Shown one piece after another: positions 1 through 9,026 of a stretch of DNA of 64,000 nucleotides (positions are counted from its first letter, which is position 1; each line of letters begins with the position of its first letter). The stretch comes from Gammaproteobacteria bacterium 42_54_T18 (lineage in GTDB: Bacteria > Pseudomonadota > Gammaproteobacteria > Pseudomonadales > Ketobacteraceae): assembly GCA_002163245.1 (NCBI GenBank), contig MAAL01000127.1:62001-126000 (forward strand), written 5' to 3'. Position numbers and translations under genes: made by a program. The notes beneath the pieces were generated by a model that saw only the letters and a list, made by a program, of their open reading frames with translations, was not told the origin of the DNA and ran no database searches.

Positions 1-497
1 ATAAGATTGATTTTAAGATTCCTGACAATCCGGTTTGGGCGTCTAGCTTAAAAATCGGTAAAAATATCACTTACAGCTCGCCACTCACCGTGTATTTGGA
101 CGGTGTGCTCGTCGAGCCAAAAAACAAAGGGGCAGGTTATGAAAAGCTATCTAACTTAGTTACCGTGAGAGGTTTTACGCCCTTTATCTTTCTTGATGAC
201 ATTGCCAAGGGTTCTATCAAGCTTCAAGAAACATCAGACTTAGCTGCGGTTATCAAAATGGTATCCGCTGGTAGAGCGCAAGGTGGTTTTGCAAATATCA
301 CCGTTGCCCAACGCTATATGAAAGACACACTTAAAAAACCTAACCTCTTAGTTTATGACGACAGTATACCAACCGCAAAAAGTGACATCAGCCTTTCAAC
401 CATAAAACACCCCAAAGTAATTGAAGAGTTTAACGCCTTTTTACAGTCTCACGCCCAATGGATTAACGACTTAAAAAAGGAACAAAATATACCGTAA
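1..497 (+). CDS. Periplasmic substrate-binding protein, C-terminal part (SBP_bac_3-like), cut by the window edge
   Basis: The reading frame is open from the left edge of the window, so this is the C-terminal part (about 164 residues) of a longer protein. It has the look of the second lobe of a polar-amino-acid type binding protein: a stretch weighing residues for each time step (ETSDLAAVIKMVSAGRAQGG), then a C-terminal helix typical of these proteins. A GTG at 90 could be mistaken for a start, but coding continues upstream of it. A Tsx-like channel follows 94 bases downstream. No ABC permease or ATPase is next to it. Family assignment is from general character, so it is moderate. Confidence 0.6.
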   Translation, partial: KIDFKIPDNPVWASSLKIGKNITYSSPLTVYLDGVLVEPKNKGAGYEKLSNLVTVRGFTPFIFLDDIAKGSIKLQETSDLAAVIKMVSAGRAQGGFANITVAQRYMKDTLKKPNLLVYDDSIPTAKSDISLSTIKHPKVIEEFNAFLQSHAQWINDLKKEQNIP

Positions 498-590
498 CCA
501 AATGAATTTTAACGACAGGACATAACATCTTACGGATAAAGGCCCAAACCAATACAACAGTATAACGTTTAGTCACCGAAGGTTATCATT

Positions 591-1349
591 ATGAAGCAAG
601 TCCCAACGCAATTTTCTGTTTCAAAACTAACACTCGCAATTGCCGGAACCATGGTGGGTGCCCTCCTCAGCGCTCCATCGCTCTATGCAAAACAACTATG
701 GAGTGACAATAGTCTGTCTTTATTAAGAGGCAATGATTATGAGGTGGGGGGCGAAGGTAGAAAAGTATTAACCTTTGAACATGTCAGCGGACACTCATGG
801 GGCGACATGTTTATGTTTGTTGATCGCCTAGAGTCCGATAACGGCGATTTAGAAACATATTGGGAATTATCTCCCCGCCTTAGTATTGGTAAAATGATGA
901 GTAAGGAACTTACCGCAGGCCCTATCAAGGATGTATTAATTACCACTACAGTTGAGATTGCAGACGGCCCCTTCCCTTTTACAAACTACTTGATAGGCCC
1001 AGCAATCGATCTAGATATACCAGGCTTCAAATACTTTCAACTAAACGCCTACCGTCGCAACAATGAATTCAGCGATGACAATTGGCAGCTCACTCCTGTT
1101 TGGGGTCTTCCTTTCTCGATTGCTGGACAAAATTTTCTTTACGATGGTTTTGCCGACTGGCGCTCTGGTAGCGGTAACAACACAACCGAACTGAATATAA
1201 CCTCTCAATTAACTTGGGATATTGGCGCCCTTATGCAAACCCCAAAAACGTTTTATATCGGTGTCGAGTATGTTTATTGGACAAACAAATTTGGTATTCA
1301 AGATACCGACGAACGAAATTTAAATGCCTTGCTTAAAGTTCACTTTTAA
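591..1349 (+). CDS. Tsx/OmpK-like nucleoside-specific outer-membrane channel
   Basis: This 252-residue protein has a signal peptide ending near SLYA-K at residues 33-34 and then alternating, aromatic-rich strands ending in a C-terminal phenylalanine (KVHF), as outer-membrane beta-barrels do. The opening of the mature part (WSDNSLSLLRG) and the segment PVWGLPFSIAGQNFLYDGFA match what I know of the Channel_Tsx family, which includes Vibrio OmpK and E. coli Tsx. The family makes small barrels that pass nucleosides. A GAAGG-type ribosome site precedes the ATG. A strong hairpin follows the stop. Substrate is inferred only from the family. Confidence 0.82.
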   Translation: MKQVPTQFSVSKLTLAIAGTMVGALLSAPSLYAKQLWSDNSLSLLRGNDYEVGGEGRKVLTFEHVSGHSWGDMFMFVDRLESDNGDLETYWELSPRLSIGKMMSKELTAGPIKDVLITTTVEIADGPFPFTNYLIGPAIDLDIPGFKYFQLNAYRRNNEFSDDNWQLTPVWGLPFSIAGQNFLYDGFADWRSGSGNNTTELNITSQLTWDIGALMQTPKTFYIGVEYVYWTNKFGIQDTDERNLNALLKVHF

Positions 1350-1375
1350 GTTCTTTTAATACCTCTGGACAACAC

Positions 1376-1439
1376 GTAAAACAAACATAAAAAAGGCTTC
1401 CAAAAACAATTTTGGAAGCCTTTTTTATGTTTGTTTTAC
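1376..1439. terminator. Bidirectional terminator hairpin, 30-bp perfect stem
   Basis: Positions 1376-1405 and 1410-1439 are perfect reverse complements with a 4-base loop. The core is GGCTTCC/GGAAGCC flanked by A-rich and T-rich arms, so it presents a U-tract on both strands. It sits between the convergent Tsx-like gene and the chemoreceptor gene and should end both transcripts. Confidence 0.9.
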
Positions 1440-1467
1440 TTCACTCCTTTAGAAAGCATCCAAAGAG

Positions 1468-2985
1468 CTACACTTTAAATCGTGTTACCTGCCCACGTAA
1501 CTCATCGCATAATCCAAGTAGCTCTTTACTGGCATCAGTAGAAGCACCTGTATCCGAGGCAGTATCCACTGCAATATCTTGGATACGTGTTAAGTTGCGA
1601 TTAATATCTTCACTTACCGCTGACTGCTCCTCAATAGCACTGGCAATTTGAGTTGTCATATCACTTATTGTGCTAATTGCACCTGTTATCTCATCCAACG
1701 AACCTTCTGCAGCATTTGCCTTACCTACGGTTAAATCACCAGACTCTTTGCCACCTTCCATGACTTTCACTGCTTCACTAGCACCCGTCTGTAAACGTTC
1801 AATCATATCTTGAATTTCTTGGGTACTTTCTTGAGTTCGGCTCGCTAATGTACGAACTTCATCAGCAACCACAGCGAACCCTCGCCCTTGCTCACCAGCC
1901 CGCGCCGCTTCAATCGCCGCATTTAACGCCAGCAAGTTTGTTTGTTCTGCTATACCACGGATAACATCCAGCACTGTCACTATATTCCCAACGTCGCCTT
2001 GTAACGCATTGACCACATTTGCTCCATGCTCAATCTCTTTCGCCAACTGCGAGACCGATTGTACCGTATCAGAAAGCACCCCCTTTGCCGCAAAAACACT
2101 TTCTTCCGCGTGGCGCGCCGAATCAGCAGCTTCCAAAGCATTTCTTGAAACTTCCTGAGAGGCTGTACTCATTTGATTCATAGCAACAGCGGCCTGATCT
2201 GTTTCCGAACGCTGATGATCCACTCCTTTGCTAGTTTTATCTGCAATAATCGCCATTTCCGTCACTGAACGGTTCATACCATTCATAGTACCAACGATTT
2301 GCGAAATCAAACCCTGGATTTTCTCCACAAACAAATTGAAATTACCCGAAAGCGCTCCTATTTCACCGGCGCTTTCTTGTAAACGCACGGTAAGATCACC
2401 TTCTCCATGAGCAATATCTTCTAATGCACGAATAACATCATTAATGGGCCGAATGACAACAGATCGCATTAGCATGGACAATAGAAATGATAAAACAACA
2501 TCTAACACCAGTGTTTGCACCGCTAACCGTATTAGCGTTTCTTCTAACAATTCAATGATATAACTATCATCTTTTACAACAATAGCCCGCCCCACTTTAT
2601 TAACAGTACCGCCATCATCATAGGTTAGTTCTCGATCAGACAAGTTCTCTTCTGTTATTAATGCCTCATCTTTAACTAAAACACCAGATAGAGATTTCGA
2701 ACGACTCGTAATTAACTTTGCCCCGTCATATAAAAATAAACCTTTCACGAATTCTGCCTGTGCTTCAGATTCCAAAATCTTACCTGTTTGCTCTCCCTCA
2801 AAGTTCCACAGCGTAGTCGGTAAACTCAACTGCAAACGGTCGAGTAACAAAACGACCTGAGCATCCAATTGTTTTCTCAACGTTTTTTCGGTAGATATGT
2901 AATTGTATGCACCAAAACCGACTAACAACACCGTAACACAAGCGATAGCAAGTACATTAAACTTAAAACTAATAGAATCCTTCAC
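1468..2985 (-). CDS. Methyl-accepting chemotaxis protein
   Basis: This is a 505-residue chemoreceptor. It has a first membrane segment at about residues 8-28, a short periplasmic part of roughly 120 residues, a second membrane segment near 152-172, a HAMP linker to about 225, and a C-terminal signalling domain. The hairpin tip is canonical ([20 protein letters not shown], followed by [15 protein letters not shown]), so it should bind CheA and CheW. The short sensor region has no motif I recognise. It is transcribed divergently from a binding protein 273 bases away, which could be its ligand carrier, but this is inference. No CheR-docking pentapeptide is visible at the C-terminus. Confidence 0.95.
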   Translation of the reverse strand: MKDSISFKFNVLAIACVTVLLVGFGAYNYISTEKTLRKQLDAQVVLLLDRLQLSLPTTLWNFEGEQTGKILESEAQAEFVKGLFLYDGAKLITSRSKSLSGVLVKDEALITEENLSDRELTYDDGGTVNKVGRAIVVKDDSYIIELLEETLIRLAVQTLVLDVVLSFLLSMLMRSVVIRPINDVIRALEDIAHGEGDLTVRLQESAGEIGALSGNFNLFVEKIQGLISQIVGTMNGMNRSVTEMAIIADKTSKGVDHQRSETDQAAVAMNQMSTASQEVSRNALEAADSARHAEESVFAAKGVLSDTVQSVSQLAKEIEHGANVVNALQGDVGNIVTVLDVIRGIAEQTNLLALNAAIEAARAGEQGRGFAVVADEVRTLASRTQESTQEIQDMIERLQTGASEAVKVMEGGKESGDLTVGKANAAEGSLDEITGAISTISDMTTQIASAIEEQSAVSEDINRNLTRIQDIAVDTASDTGASTDASKELLGLCDELRGQVTRFKV

Positions 2986-3258
2986 GGTACTAACACCTTT
3001 TTAAACACCTTCATGCTCGTCATTTCTCACAACAGCAATGTAATTGGATGGTTTTTATCCTTCGCACGAACTACAAATCCTCTTTTAAAAGTAGACGATT
3101 TATGCCAATCACACACATTAAACTGCCCTGAAATAACAAAAAACATCCTTATTAAGTAAGCAAAAAGCCCCTTAAACTTGCGAACACACAAACTTCAACA
3201 ATAATCAGGAGGGCAATACCCTGGACATTCACCACAACAAACACTGCGGATACTCCTA

Positions 3259-4044
3259 ATGTTGAAACTTATCATCATAAAAAAAGCCACCTCGAAGTTA
3301 ACAGCATCACTGGCGCTCATACTCATGCTGGTCCTTGGTGTCACCCCATCGTTTGCAGACAGCAAAACCGTACACCTTACATCATTAGGCTGGCCTCCTT
3401 ATTCCGGTAAAGAGTTACCCAATAACGGGCCATCCATTGAAGTGGCAAAAGCTGCATTTAAAGCCATGGGGTACGAGCTTGTTGTCGACTTTTACCCATG
3501 GTCTCGAGCAGTTGCCTTAGCAAAAGATACGGGTTCAAAATACGCGGGGTATTTCCCTGAATACTACTCTGACGACGTCGCCAAGGAATTCCATTACTCC
3601 GGCGCTATGGGAAATGGACCTCTAGGTTTCGCTCAACAATCAGCAAAACCCATCAGCTGGGCTACCCTGGGTGATATCGAAAAGTTAAATGTGGGCGTTG
3701 TACAGGATTATGTAAACACGACCGAGTTTGATGCGAGAGTTGCCGATGGTCGAATAAAAGCAAAAGCAGTGACCAGCGATTCAACCAACTTAGTAAAGCT
3801 TGCAAACGGTCGCCTTGATCTTGCTGTTGTTGATCGAAACGTTATGGATTATCTCAAAAAAACTGACGCTCGCTTAAAATCAGTGGCAGATAAAATAGAA
3901 TTTAATAGCAAACTATTAGAAGATAAAAAACTTTATATATGTTTTAAGAAAAATACCGAAGGTAAGAAATTACAAGAGATCTTCGATCAAGGGTTAACAA
4001 AAATTGACGCGGCCGCCATTATGAAGAACGGCCTAGGTCAATAA
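3259..4044 (+). CDS. Periplasmic binding protein, SBP_bac_3 family
   Basis: The protein has 261 residues, with a signal peptide ending near SFA-D at residue 34 and a single bilobal binding domain. The stretch LTSLGWPPYSGKELPNNGPS and the following helix are typical of the short family-3 binding proteins that are common, often without a transporter, in marine gammaproteobacteria. The ATG at 3259 has no obvious ribosome site just before it. A good AGGAGG lies about 45 bases further up, so the start is uncertain. It faces a chemoreceptor gene and has no ABC permease or ATPase beside it. The ligand is unknown. Confidence 0.8.
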   Translation: MLKLIIIKKATSKLTASLALILMLVLGVTPSFADSKTVHLTSLGWPPYSGKELPNNGPSIEVAKAAFKAMGYELVVDFYPWSRAVALAKDTGSKYAGYFPEYYSDDVAKEFHYSGAMGNGPLGFAQQSAKPISWATLGDIEKLNVGVVQDYVNTTEFDARVADGRIKAKAVTSDSTNLVKLANGRLDLAVVDRNVMDYLKKTDARLKSVADKIEFNSKLLEDKKLYICFKKNTEGKKLQEIFDQGLTKIDAAAIMKNGLGQ

Positions 4045-4071
4045 CAACTCAAGTTCCCAGCTATCAGCTAA

Positions 4072-4197
4072 TAGCTATCTATTTGTAGCTATTTATTTGT
4101 AGCTATTTATTTGTAGCTATTTATTTGTAGCTATTTATTTGTAGCTATTTATTTGTAGCTATTTATTTGTAGCTATTTATTTGTAGCTATTTATTTG
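4072..4197. repeat. 14-bp tandem repeat, nine units, across the dinG stop codon
   Basis: The unit TAGCTATTTATTTG is repeated without interruption from 4086 to 4197 (eight exact copies), preceded by one copy with a single T-to-C change at 4072-4085. The array lies between convergent genes. The stop codon of the helicase gene (4187-4189, minus strand) falls within the last copy. A 14-bp period is not a multiple of three, so it is not coding. Confidence 0.97.
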
Positions 4198-6337
4198 TAA
4201 TAACAGGAAACGGAGGAAGGCTATTTAATATAGCCTTCCCATAACGTTTTTTAACGATACGTCGATCCAAAATAGAAATCTGTCCATGGTCCATTTCTGT
4301 TCTTAACAATCGTCCTACCGCTTGCTTTAACTTAATAGCGGCGTCCGGCACTGCAATTTGCATAAAAGGATTACCTCCCTGCCCCTTAATCCATTCCGAT
4401 AACGTTTCATCCACTGGATCCTCTGGAACAGCAAACGGCAGTTTGGCAATCACTACGTGCTCACAATAAGCACCAGGCAAATCAATACCTTCCGCAAAAC
4501 TAGCCAAACCAAAAATCACACTGTAATCTCCCGCATCAATAGCAGCCTTATGCTTTTTAATAATTTCAGATTTTGCAACTTGCCCTTGTGCCAACACTAC
4601 CTCTTGGTATTCAAAAGGCAATAAATCATAAACATCCTGCAACTGTTTACGAGAAGTAAATAACACAAGTATCGCTATACGCTTACCTGATTCAATAAGA
4701 AAGTCTACAATAAATTGAGTGTGACGCACATTGTCAGATGGATCAAAATCCATTACAGGTATAACAATCTTACCCGCATCCGCATAATCAAATGGACTAG
4801 GAACAACATGGAAACCTCCACTACTGGGTATTCCTGTACGCATTTTGAAACGTTCAAAATCTCCAACCGCCACTATAGTTGCGGAGGTAACAATACTAGC
4901 AAAACACCGACTCCAAAGATATTGGCTAAGCACATCGGCAGCGAGGATTGGACTTGAACACAGTTCAATATCTATGCCCTGAGATACCTCGTGGAAGTTT
5001 AACCAGCGTGCAGCCGGAATTTTACTGGTCACTTCATCACGACAATAACTTTGCCACAATCGGTCAACAGCTTCTGCTCTCGCTAATTGCGCACCAACAA
5101 TGGGATACCATTGTTCCGCTTCTGATTTATTAATATCAGACCGCTCTCCTTCTAGTGCGTCGTCGAGAATCTCCGCTATCTGTGACAAATACTTTCGCAC
5201 CGCTACCGTTTCTACACCGCTTATTTTTGCCTGCTCTTTTAATTCCGGCGGGATTTCTCCATTCTCAAAACGATACACACTGTAACCATTTTGCGCATCG
5301 TTACCAAACCCTCCCCTGAAATTATCCGTCTGATCCGCTAAAGGGGACAGCATTGCTTGAACAAGCGGCAATTGTTGCTGTAATTGTTGAATGGGATCCA
5401 CTAACTGTTCTGCAAAGGTTTGAATGCCTGTATTCGGAAATGTCTGTGCTACCGAACCAAGCAACTTTTCTAACTCAGTTAACCATGATTGCGTACCACG
5501 CAAATAACTCGACGAAGAAAAGTGCCCCAAGGCTTTATCTGGAAGATGGTGACCTTCATCGAAAATATAAATTGTATCTTCAGGAGCCGGTAAAATTGCC
5601 CCACCACCAAGAACCAAATCTGCTAATACCAAATCATGGTTCGCTACAATCACATCAACTTTATGTAGGTTCCCACGATTCTGGTAAAACACACATTCGT
5701 CATAAAAGCTACAGTTACGACCGGTACAACGATTGTGATCTGTCGTCACACGCCGCCATGCTACATCATCAATTTCGTCTTCCCAACTATCTCGATCTCC
5801 ATCCCAGCGCCCCTGATCGACAGCCATTGACAATGATTGATAGAGCTCAGCACTTGCTTTGTCTACAGTTACCGCTCGCAGCTCTTGCCACAAAGCCATA
5901 TTAGGGTCATCACTCCCCCCTGCAGTCATTAGCTGGTCAAGTTGAGATAAACACAGATATCGCCCTCGACCTTTGGCAAGTTGATAAGAAAAGCGTAAGG
6001 GAGAGTTCAGTAATAAGTCAGGGATATCCTTAGCGACAATCTGATCCTGCAAAGCAACGGTTGCCGTTGAAATGACAACCTTTTTCCCCATCGCTTGTGC
6101 CATAGGGATTGCCGATACTAAGTACGCTACCGTCTTACCTGTGCCCGTACCCGCCTCAACAACACAGACATGGTCGTTAGATGTTCTGTTGTCGTCGGAG
6201 TCCGTTTTTATTGCGGCTAATGCTTTGGCAATCTCTGCAATCATTAGACGTTGCCCATACCTAGGAGAGAGCCCTTTCTTCTTTAAAAAGCCACTATAAG
6301 CAGTTTGAATAGATAATTTGATGTCGTCAGAAAGCAT
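4187..6337 (-). CDS. dinG: DinG-family ATP-dependent DNA helicase
   Basis: A 716-residue superfamily-2, XPD/Rad3-type helicase with 5'-to-3' polarity expected from the family. Walker A is GTGTGKT at about 63-69. Four cysteines that would hold the iron-sulfur cluster are at about 128, 203, 208 and 214 (CLSQ, then CTGRNCSFYDEC). The Walker B box is DEGH at about 259-262, the form found in E. coli DinG. The C-terminal motif VI is QAVGRLLRTEMDHG. The stretch EGIDLPG and the following KLPFAVPEDP are DinG-like. DinG helps resolve R-loops and stalled forks. The gene stands alone, and its 3' end runs into a 14-bp tandem repeat. Confidence 0.93.
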   Translation of the reverse strand: MLSDDIKLSIQTAYSGFLKKKGLSPRYGQRLMIAEIAKALAAIKTDSDDNRTSNDHVCVVEAGTGTGKTVAYLVSAIPMAQAMGKKVVISTATVALQDQIVAKDIPDLLLNSPLRFSYQLAKGRGRYLCLSQLDQLMTAGGSDDPNMALWQELRAVTVDKASAELYQSLSMAVDQGRWDGDRDSWEDEIDDVAWRRVTTDHNRCTGRNCSFYDECVFYQNRGNLHKVDVIVANHDLVLADLVLGGGAILPAPEDTIYIFDEGHHLPDKALGHFSSSSYLRGTQSWLTELEKLLGSVAQTFPNTGIQTFAEQLVDPIQQLQQQLPLVQAMLSPLADQTDNFRGGFGNDAQNGYSVYRFENGEIPPELKEQAKISGVETVAVRKYLSQIAEILDDALEGERSDINKSEAEQWYPIVGAQLARAEAVDRLWQSYCRDEVTSKIPAARWLNFHEVSQGIDIELCSSPILAADVLSQYLWSRCFASIVTSATIVAVGDFERFKMRTGIPSSGGFHVVPSPFDYADAGKIVIPVMDFDPSDNVRHTQFIVDFLIESGKRIAILVLFTSRKQLQDVYDLLPFEYQEVVLAQGQVAKSEIIKKHKAAIDAGDYSVIFGLASFAEGIDLPGAYCEHVVIAKLPFAVPEDPVDETLSEWIKGQGGNPFMQIAVPDAAIKLKQAVGRLLRTEMDHGQISILDRRIVKKRYGKAILNSLPPFPVITNK

Positions 6338-6760
6338 AGTAAATTGTCGGTTCAGAAATAGGGATTAACACGTCAATTAAAAAGACATGCCTCAAAAAGA
6401 TCACTATTTTACACGGTTTTTAACAATGGCAACACACCATGAACAAAACAGCACGCCAGACCCAACAAGCCCTTAATAATCATCACATTATTTATGCACT
6501 GGCATTGCAAATATAACGACATTATCAACCCTCTGTAACGCATAAGCACAATTTATTAATTTATCAAGAAATTTAGGCCAATAACTTGCCACTCGGCACA
6601 CTCTTCGGTACCTTATTGTCCAGCCTGAGCAACGTCTTTCGTTTATCGGCAGTACCCGTAAACAATACCCATAATAAGAACTAATAAAAGCTTGAATACA
6701 CTACTGCGAATTATGTTTAGGTGTATTTAATACAATAATAATTAAATAGGAGCACACCCA
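6338..6760. other. Noncoding spacer upstream of the TRAP-like cassette
   Basis: These 423 bases separate the divergent dinG and lipoprotein genes. The right end is A+T-rich (around 6690-6750) and probably carries the promoter of the transport cassette, but I could not fix convincing -35 and -10 boxes with proper spacing. I see no RNA gene or clear operator. Confidence 0.6.
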
Positions 6761-7807
6761 ATGGAATTGACTTTCGGCCAGTCACTTAAACGCGCCAGCC
6801 TTGCGCTTTTTGCTGCTGCCTCATTAACCCTATCCGGTTGTAGCTCACTTGTTTATAAAGTTGCTGGAGACACTACGGCAACCTTTGGCCAAGATGTCAT
6901 GATGCCTTATTTAATGACTACGGACGATACCGGTATCGCCTGTGTTGCGGGTGAATCAATGACCCCCCTAATGCTCTCTTTTAGCAAATACACCACCAGC
7001 ATCGACCAACTAGCCGTATTAACTCACATGGTCGGCGGCACCTGTGCAGATAGCCTTGCAAACGAAGCAAACCTTGAATATCTACGCTTAGCTAGCGATC
7101 AACGTATATCTGCAGCCAAAGATGCTCGTATTCGATCCAAGCGTTACCACGCATTAGCAGCAAAGCGACAATACAAAGCTTACAAAGCGCTGATACGTTC
7201 CTTTGGCGAAATCGGCGAAGAATGCCCGAGCTTTTCCAGCGAGCAAGAGCAATTTGTATGGATCATTGGTACCGCCACTGCATTACAAGCCGTACTCAGT
7301 GACACGTTAGGAGGAATGGAAGCAGGTGTACCTAAAACCATCGCACCCAAAGCGATGCGCGCAGCCGCATGTTTAGATACGCCAGAAGGAAATCGCCTTT
7401 GGTGGGGGTTACCCAAAGCTATTAAATCTGTTCTATGGACAGTATTACCGGGAGCAGGTGAAGACGGCGTTGATCCCTGGAAAGAAATGAAGAAAGCGGC
7501 CCGCATTGGTGAAAACGAAGGGGTTCGAATGTCTCAAGCCTTAATGGCAATGGCCGCCAACAATGCATCAAAAACAGAGCTTGTAAAGGATACAATTCGA
7601 GCCCACGCTCACTCATTAAAAAACATTGCTTCCAACCGAGAGTTTAACCTCGTGGATATCATGGCAACTGACATGATTACCGCCCTATCTGACTCACTGT
7701 GGACAGAAGCCTTAGGCCACAGAACACCTCATGGCGGTTTGGGTACATTCTGGGATGATGTAGACGAAGATGATGTAGAGCTAGATATCGACATCGATGA
7801 TCTATAA
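6761..7807 (+). CDS. Lipoprotein, TatT-like component of a TRAP-type transporter (tentative)
   Basis: A 348-residue protein with a lipoprotein signal: the lipobox LSGC places the lipidated cysteine at residue 27. The rest is mostly helical, with repeated helix pairs, an internal hydrophobic helix (WIIGTATALQAVLSDTLGG) and a very acidic tail (DDVDEDDVELDIDIDDL). Its place directly upstream of an AdeT1/2-type binding protein and a TRAP-type permease suggests the TatT-like lipoprotein that goes with some TRAP systems; the sequence character is compatible, but I cannot prove the family. A TAGGAG ribosome site lies 8 bases before the ATG. It probably shares a transcript with the next gene, 86 bases on. 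Confidence 0.55.
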   Translation: MELTFGQSLKRASLALFAAASLTLSGCSSLVYKVAGDTTATFGQDVMMPYLMTTDDTGIACVAGESMTPLMLSFSKYTTSIDQLAVLTHMVGGTCADSLANEANLEYLRLASDQRISAAKDARIRSKRYHALAAKRQYKAYKALIRSFGEIGEECPSFSSEQEQFVWIIGTATALQAVLSDTLGGMEAGVPKTIAPKAMRAAACLDTPEGNRLWWGLPKAIKSVLWTVLPGAGEDGVDPWKEMKKAARIGENEGVRMSQALMAMAANNASKTELVKDTIRAHAHSLKNIASNREFNLVDIMATDMITALSDSLWTEALGHRTPHGGLGTFWDDVDEDDVELDIDIDDL

Positions 7808-7893
7808 CTACGACCGATAACTACGAGCCGTAACAACGGCACAACAACCTAAAACTACACTAACAAATTACAACAAGACTTCAGGAAGAGGCT

Positions 7894-8925
7894 ATGAAAT
7901 CAATTTTAAAAAAAATCATCATGCCAGCAGCTATTGGTGCCACCATGATTACGGCATCCGTTACCGCTACGTCAGCTAACGCAGCAATAGAAAAACGCAC
8001 ATTCTGTGTGTTTGACATCGTGGGTAAGCAAGGCGATGTCTATAGCCTAATGCAAGACTATCGGCTTGAAGCCATGAACTGGGGCGTCGATTTAACGCTG
8101 AAAGCATATACAGATGAGAAAATTGCAGCAGAAGACCTAAAATCTGGAAAGTGTGATGCAGCAGCGCTAACAGGTATACGAGGAAGAAGCTTTAACTCCT
8201 TCACTGGCACTTTAGATTCTATAGGATCTATTCCAAGCTACGACCACATGCGCCAAACACTTAAACTGCTACTAAAACCAAAGTTTGCCAAGTATATGAA
8301 AAGTGGTGACTACGAAGTTGCAGGCATATCTCCTGGAGGCGCCGGGTACTTATTTACCAATGACAATACCGTAAACACCGTCGCTAAAATGTCCGGTAAA
8401 AAAGTAGCCGTTCTAGACTTTGATAAATCCCAAGCGGTATTGGTTGCCTCTGTCGGTGCCTCTCCAGTTAGTGCAACAATCGCTACCTTTGGCCCGATGT
8501 TTAACAACGGTTCTGTTGACATTATTGCTGCACCAGCCATTGCATATGAGCCACTAGAACTTTACAAAGGGCTAGGTGAAAATGGCGCTATTGCAGACTT
8601 TGCTATCGCTCAACTATCTCTTCAAATGATCATTCGTCATGATCGATTCCCAACGGAATTCGCTCAACAATCAAGAGATTACTCTTGGTCGCAATACGAT
8701 CGAGCCATAGAATTAATCAAAGTTAGCACCGATAAAATCGACCCAAAATACTGGATGGAAATCCCAGAGAAAGACAAAACAGGTTATTCTGAGATGTTCC
8801 GGCAATCACGTATCAAACTGCGGGACATGGGCATTTACAACGGTAAAATGTTGAAATTCCTGGCTCGAATCCGATGTAAATTGGATGCTGGGTTAGCAGA
8901 ATGTACTGCCAAAGATAAAGAATAA
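7894..8925 (+). CDS. AdeT1/2-type putative solute-binding protein (TRAP-associated)
   Basis: A 343-residue exported protein with a signal peptide cleaved near ANA-A at residue 30. The opening TFCVFDIVGKQGDVYSLMQD and the KSGKCDAAALTG stretch match the family named after Acinetobacter AdeT1/AdeT2. That family is often labelled an RND efflux protein, but its sequence is that of a periplasmic binding protein. Four cysteines in the mature part could make disulfides. AGGAAGAG precedes the ATG. It lies between a TatT-like lipoprotein and a TRAP-type permease, which supports a role in uptake. A strong hairpin lies between this gene and the permease. Confidence 0.75.
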   Translation: MKSILKKIIMPAAIGATMITASVTATSANAAIEKRTFCVFDIVGKQGDVYSLMQDYRLEAMNWGVDLTLKAYTDEKIAAEDLKSGKCDAAALTGIRGRSFNSFTGTLDSIGSIPSYDHMRQTLKLLLKPKFAKYMKSGDYEVAGISPGGAGYLFTNDNTVNTVAKMSGKKVAVLDFDKSQAVLVASVGASPVSATIATFGPMFNNGSVDIIAAPAIAYEPLELYKGLGENGAIADFAIAQLSLQMIIRHDRFPTEFAQQSRDYSWSQYDRAIELIKVSTDKIDPKYWMEIPEKDKTGYSEMFRQSRIKLRDMGIYNGKMLKFLARIRCKLDAGLAECTAKDKE

Positions 8926-8936
8926 GTTAAAACAGT

Positions 8937-8983
8937 GGATACAAATAAAAAAGCAGGCAATGCCTGCTTTTTTATTTGTATCC
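8937..8983. terminator. Terminator or attenuator hairpin, 23-bp perfect stem
   Basis: Positions 8937-8959 and 8961-8983 are perfect reverse complements around a single central base. The core GCAGGCA/TGCCTGC is followed by a T-run. It lies 12 bases after the binding-protein stop and 43 before the permease start, so it can limit read-through and keep the binding protein in excess over the permease. Confidence 0.88.
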
Positions 8984-9026
8984 AGTCATCAAGTTCACAG
9001 CAATCATTATTAGGTAATTTACGGCT

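Noticed and set aside
4072-4197. CRISPR-like array
   Set aside because: Units are 14 bp and directly joined with no spacers, so it is a simple tandem repeat.
5353-5904. 183-codon open frame on the plus strand inside dinG
   Set aside because: It lies opposite a strong helicase gene and has no ribosome site or family likeness.
7894-8925. RND efflux component by its AdeT likeness
   Set aside because: The protein is a periplasmic binding protein with a signal peptide, lacks RND membrane helices and lies in a TRAP-like cassette.
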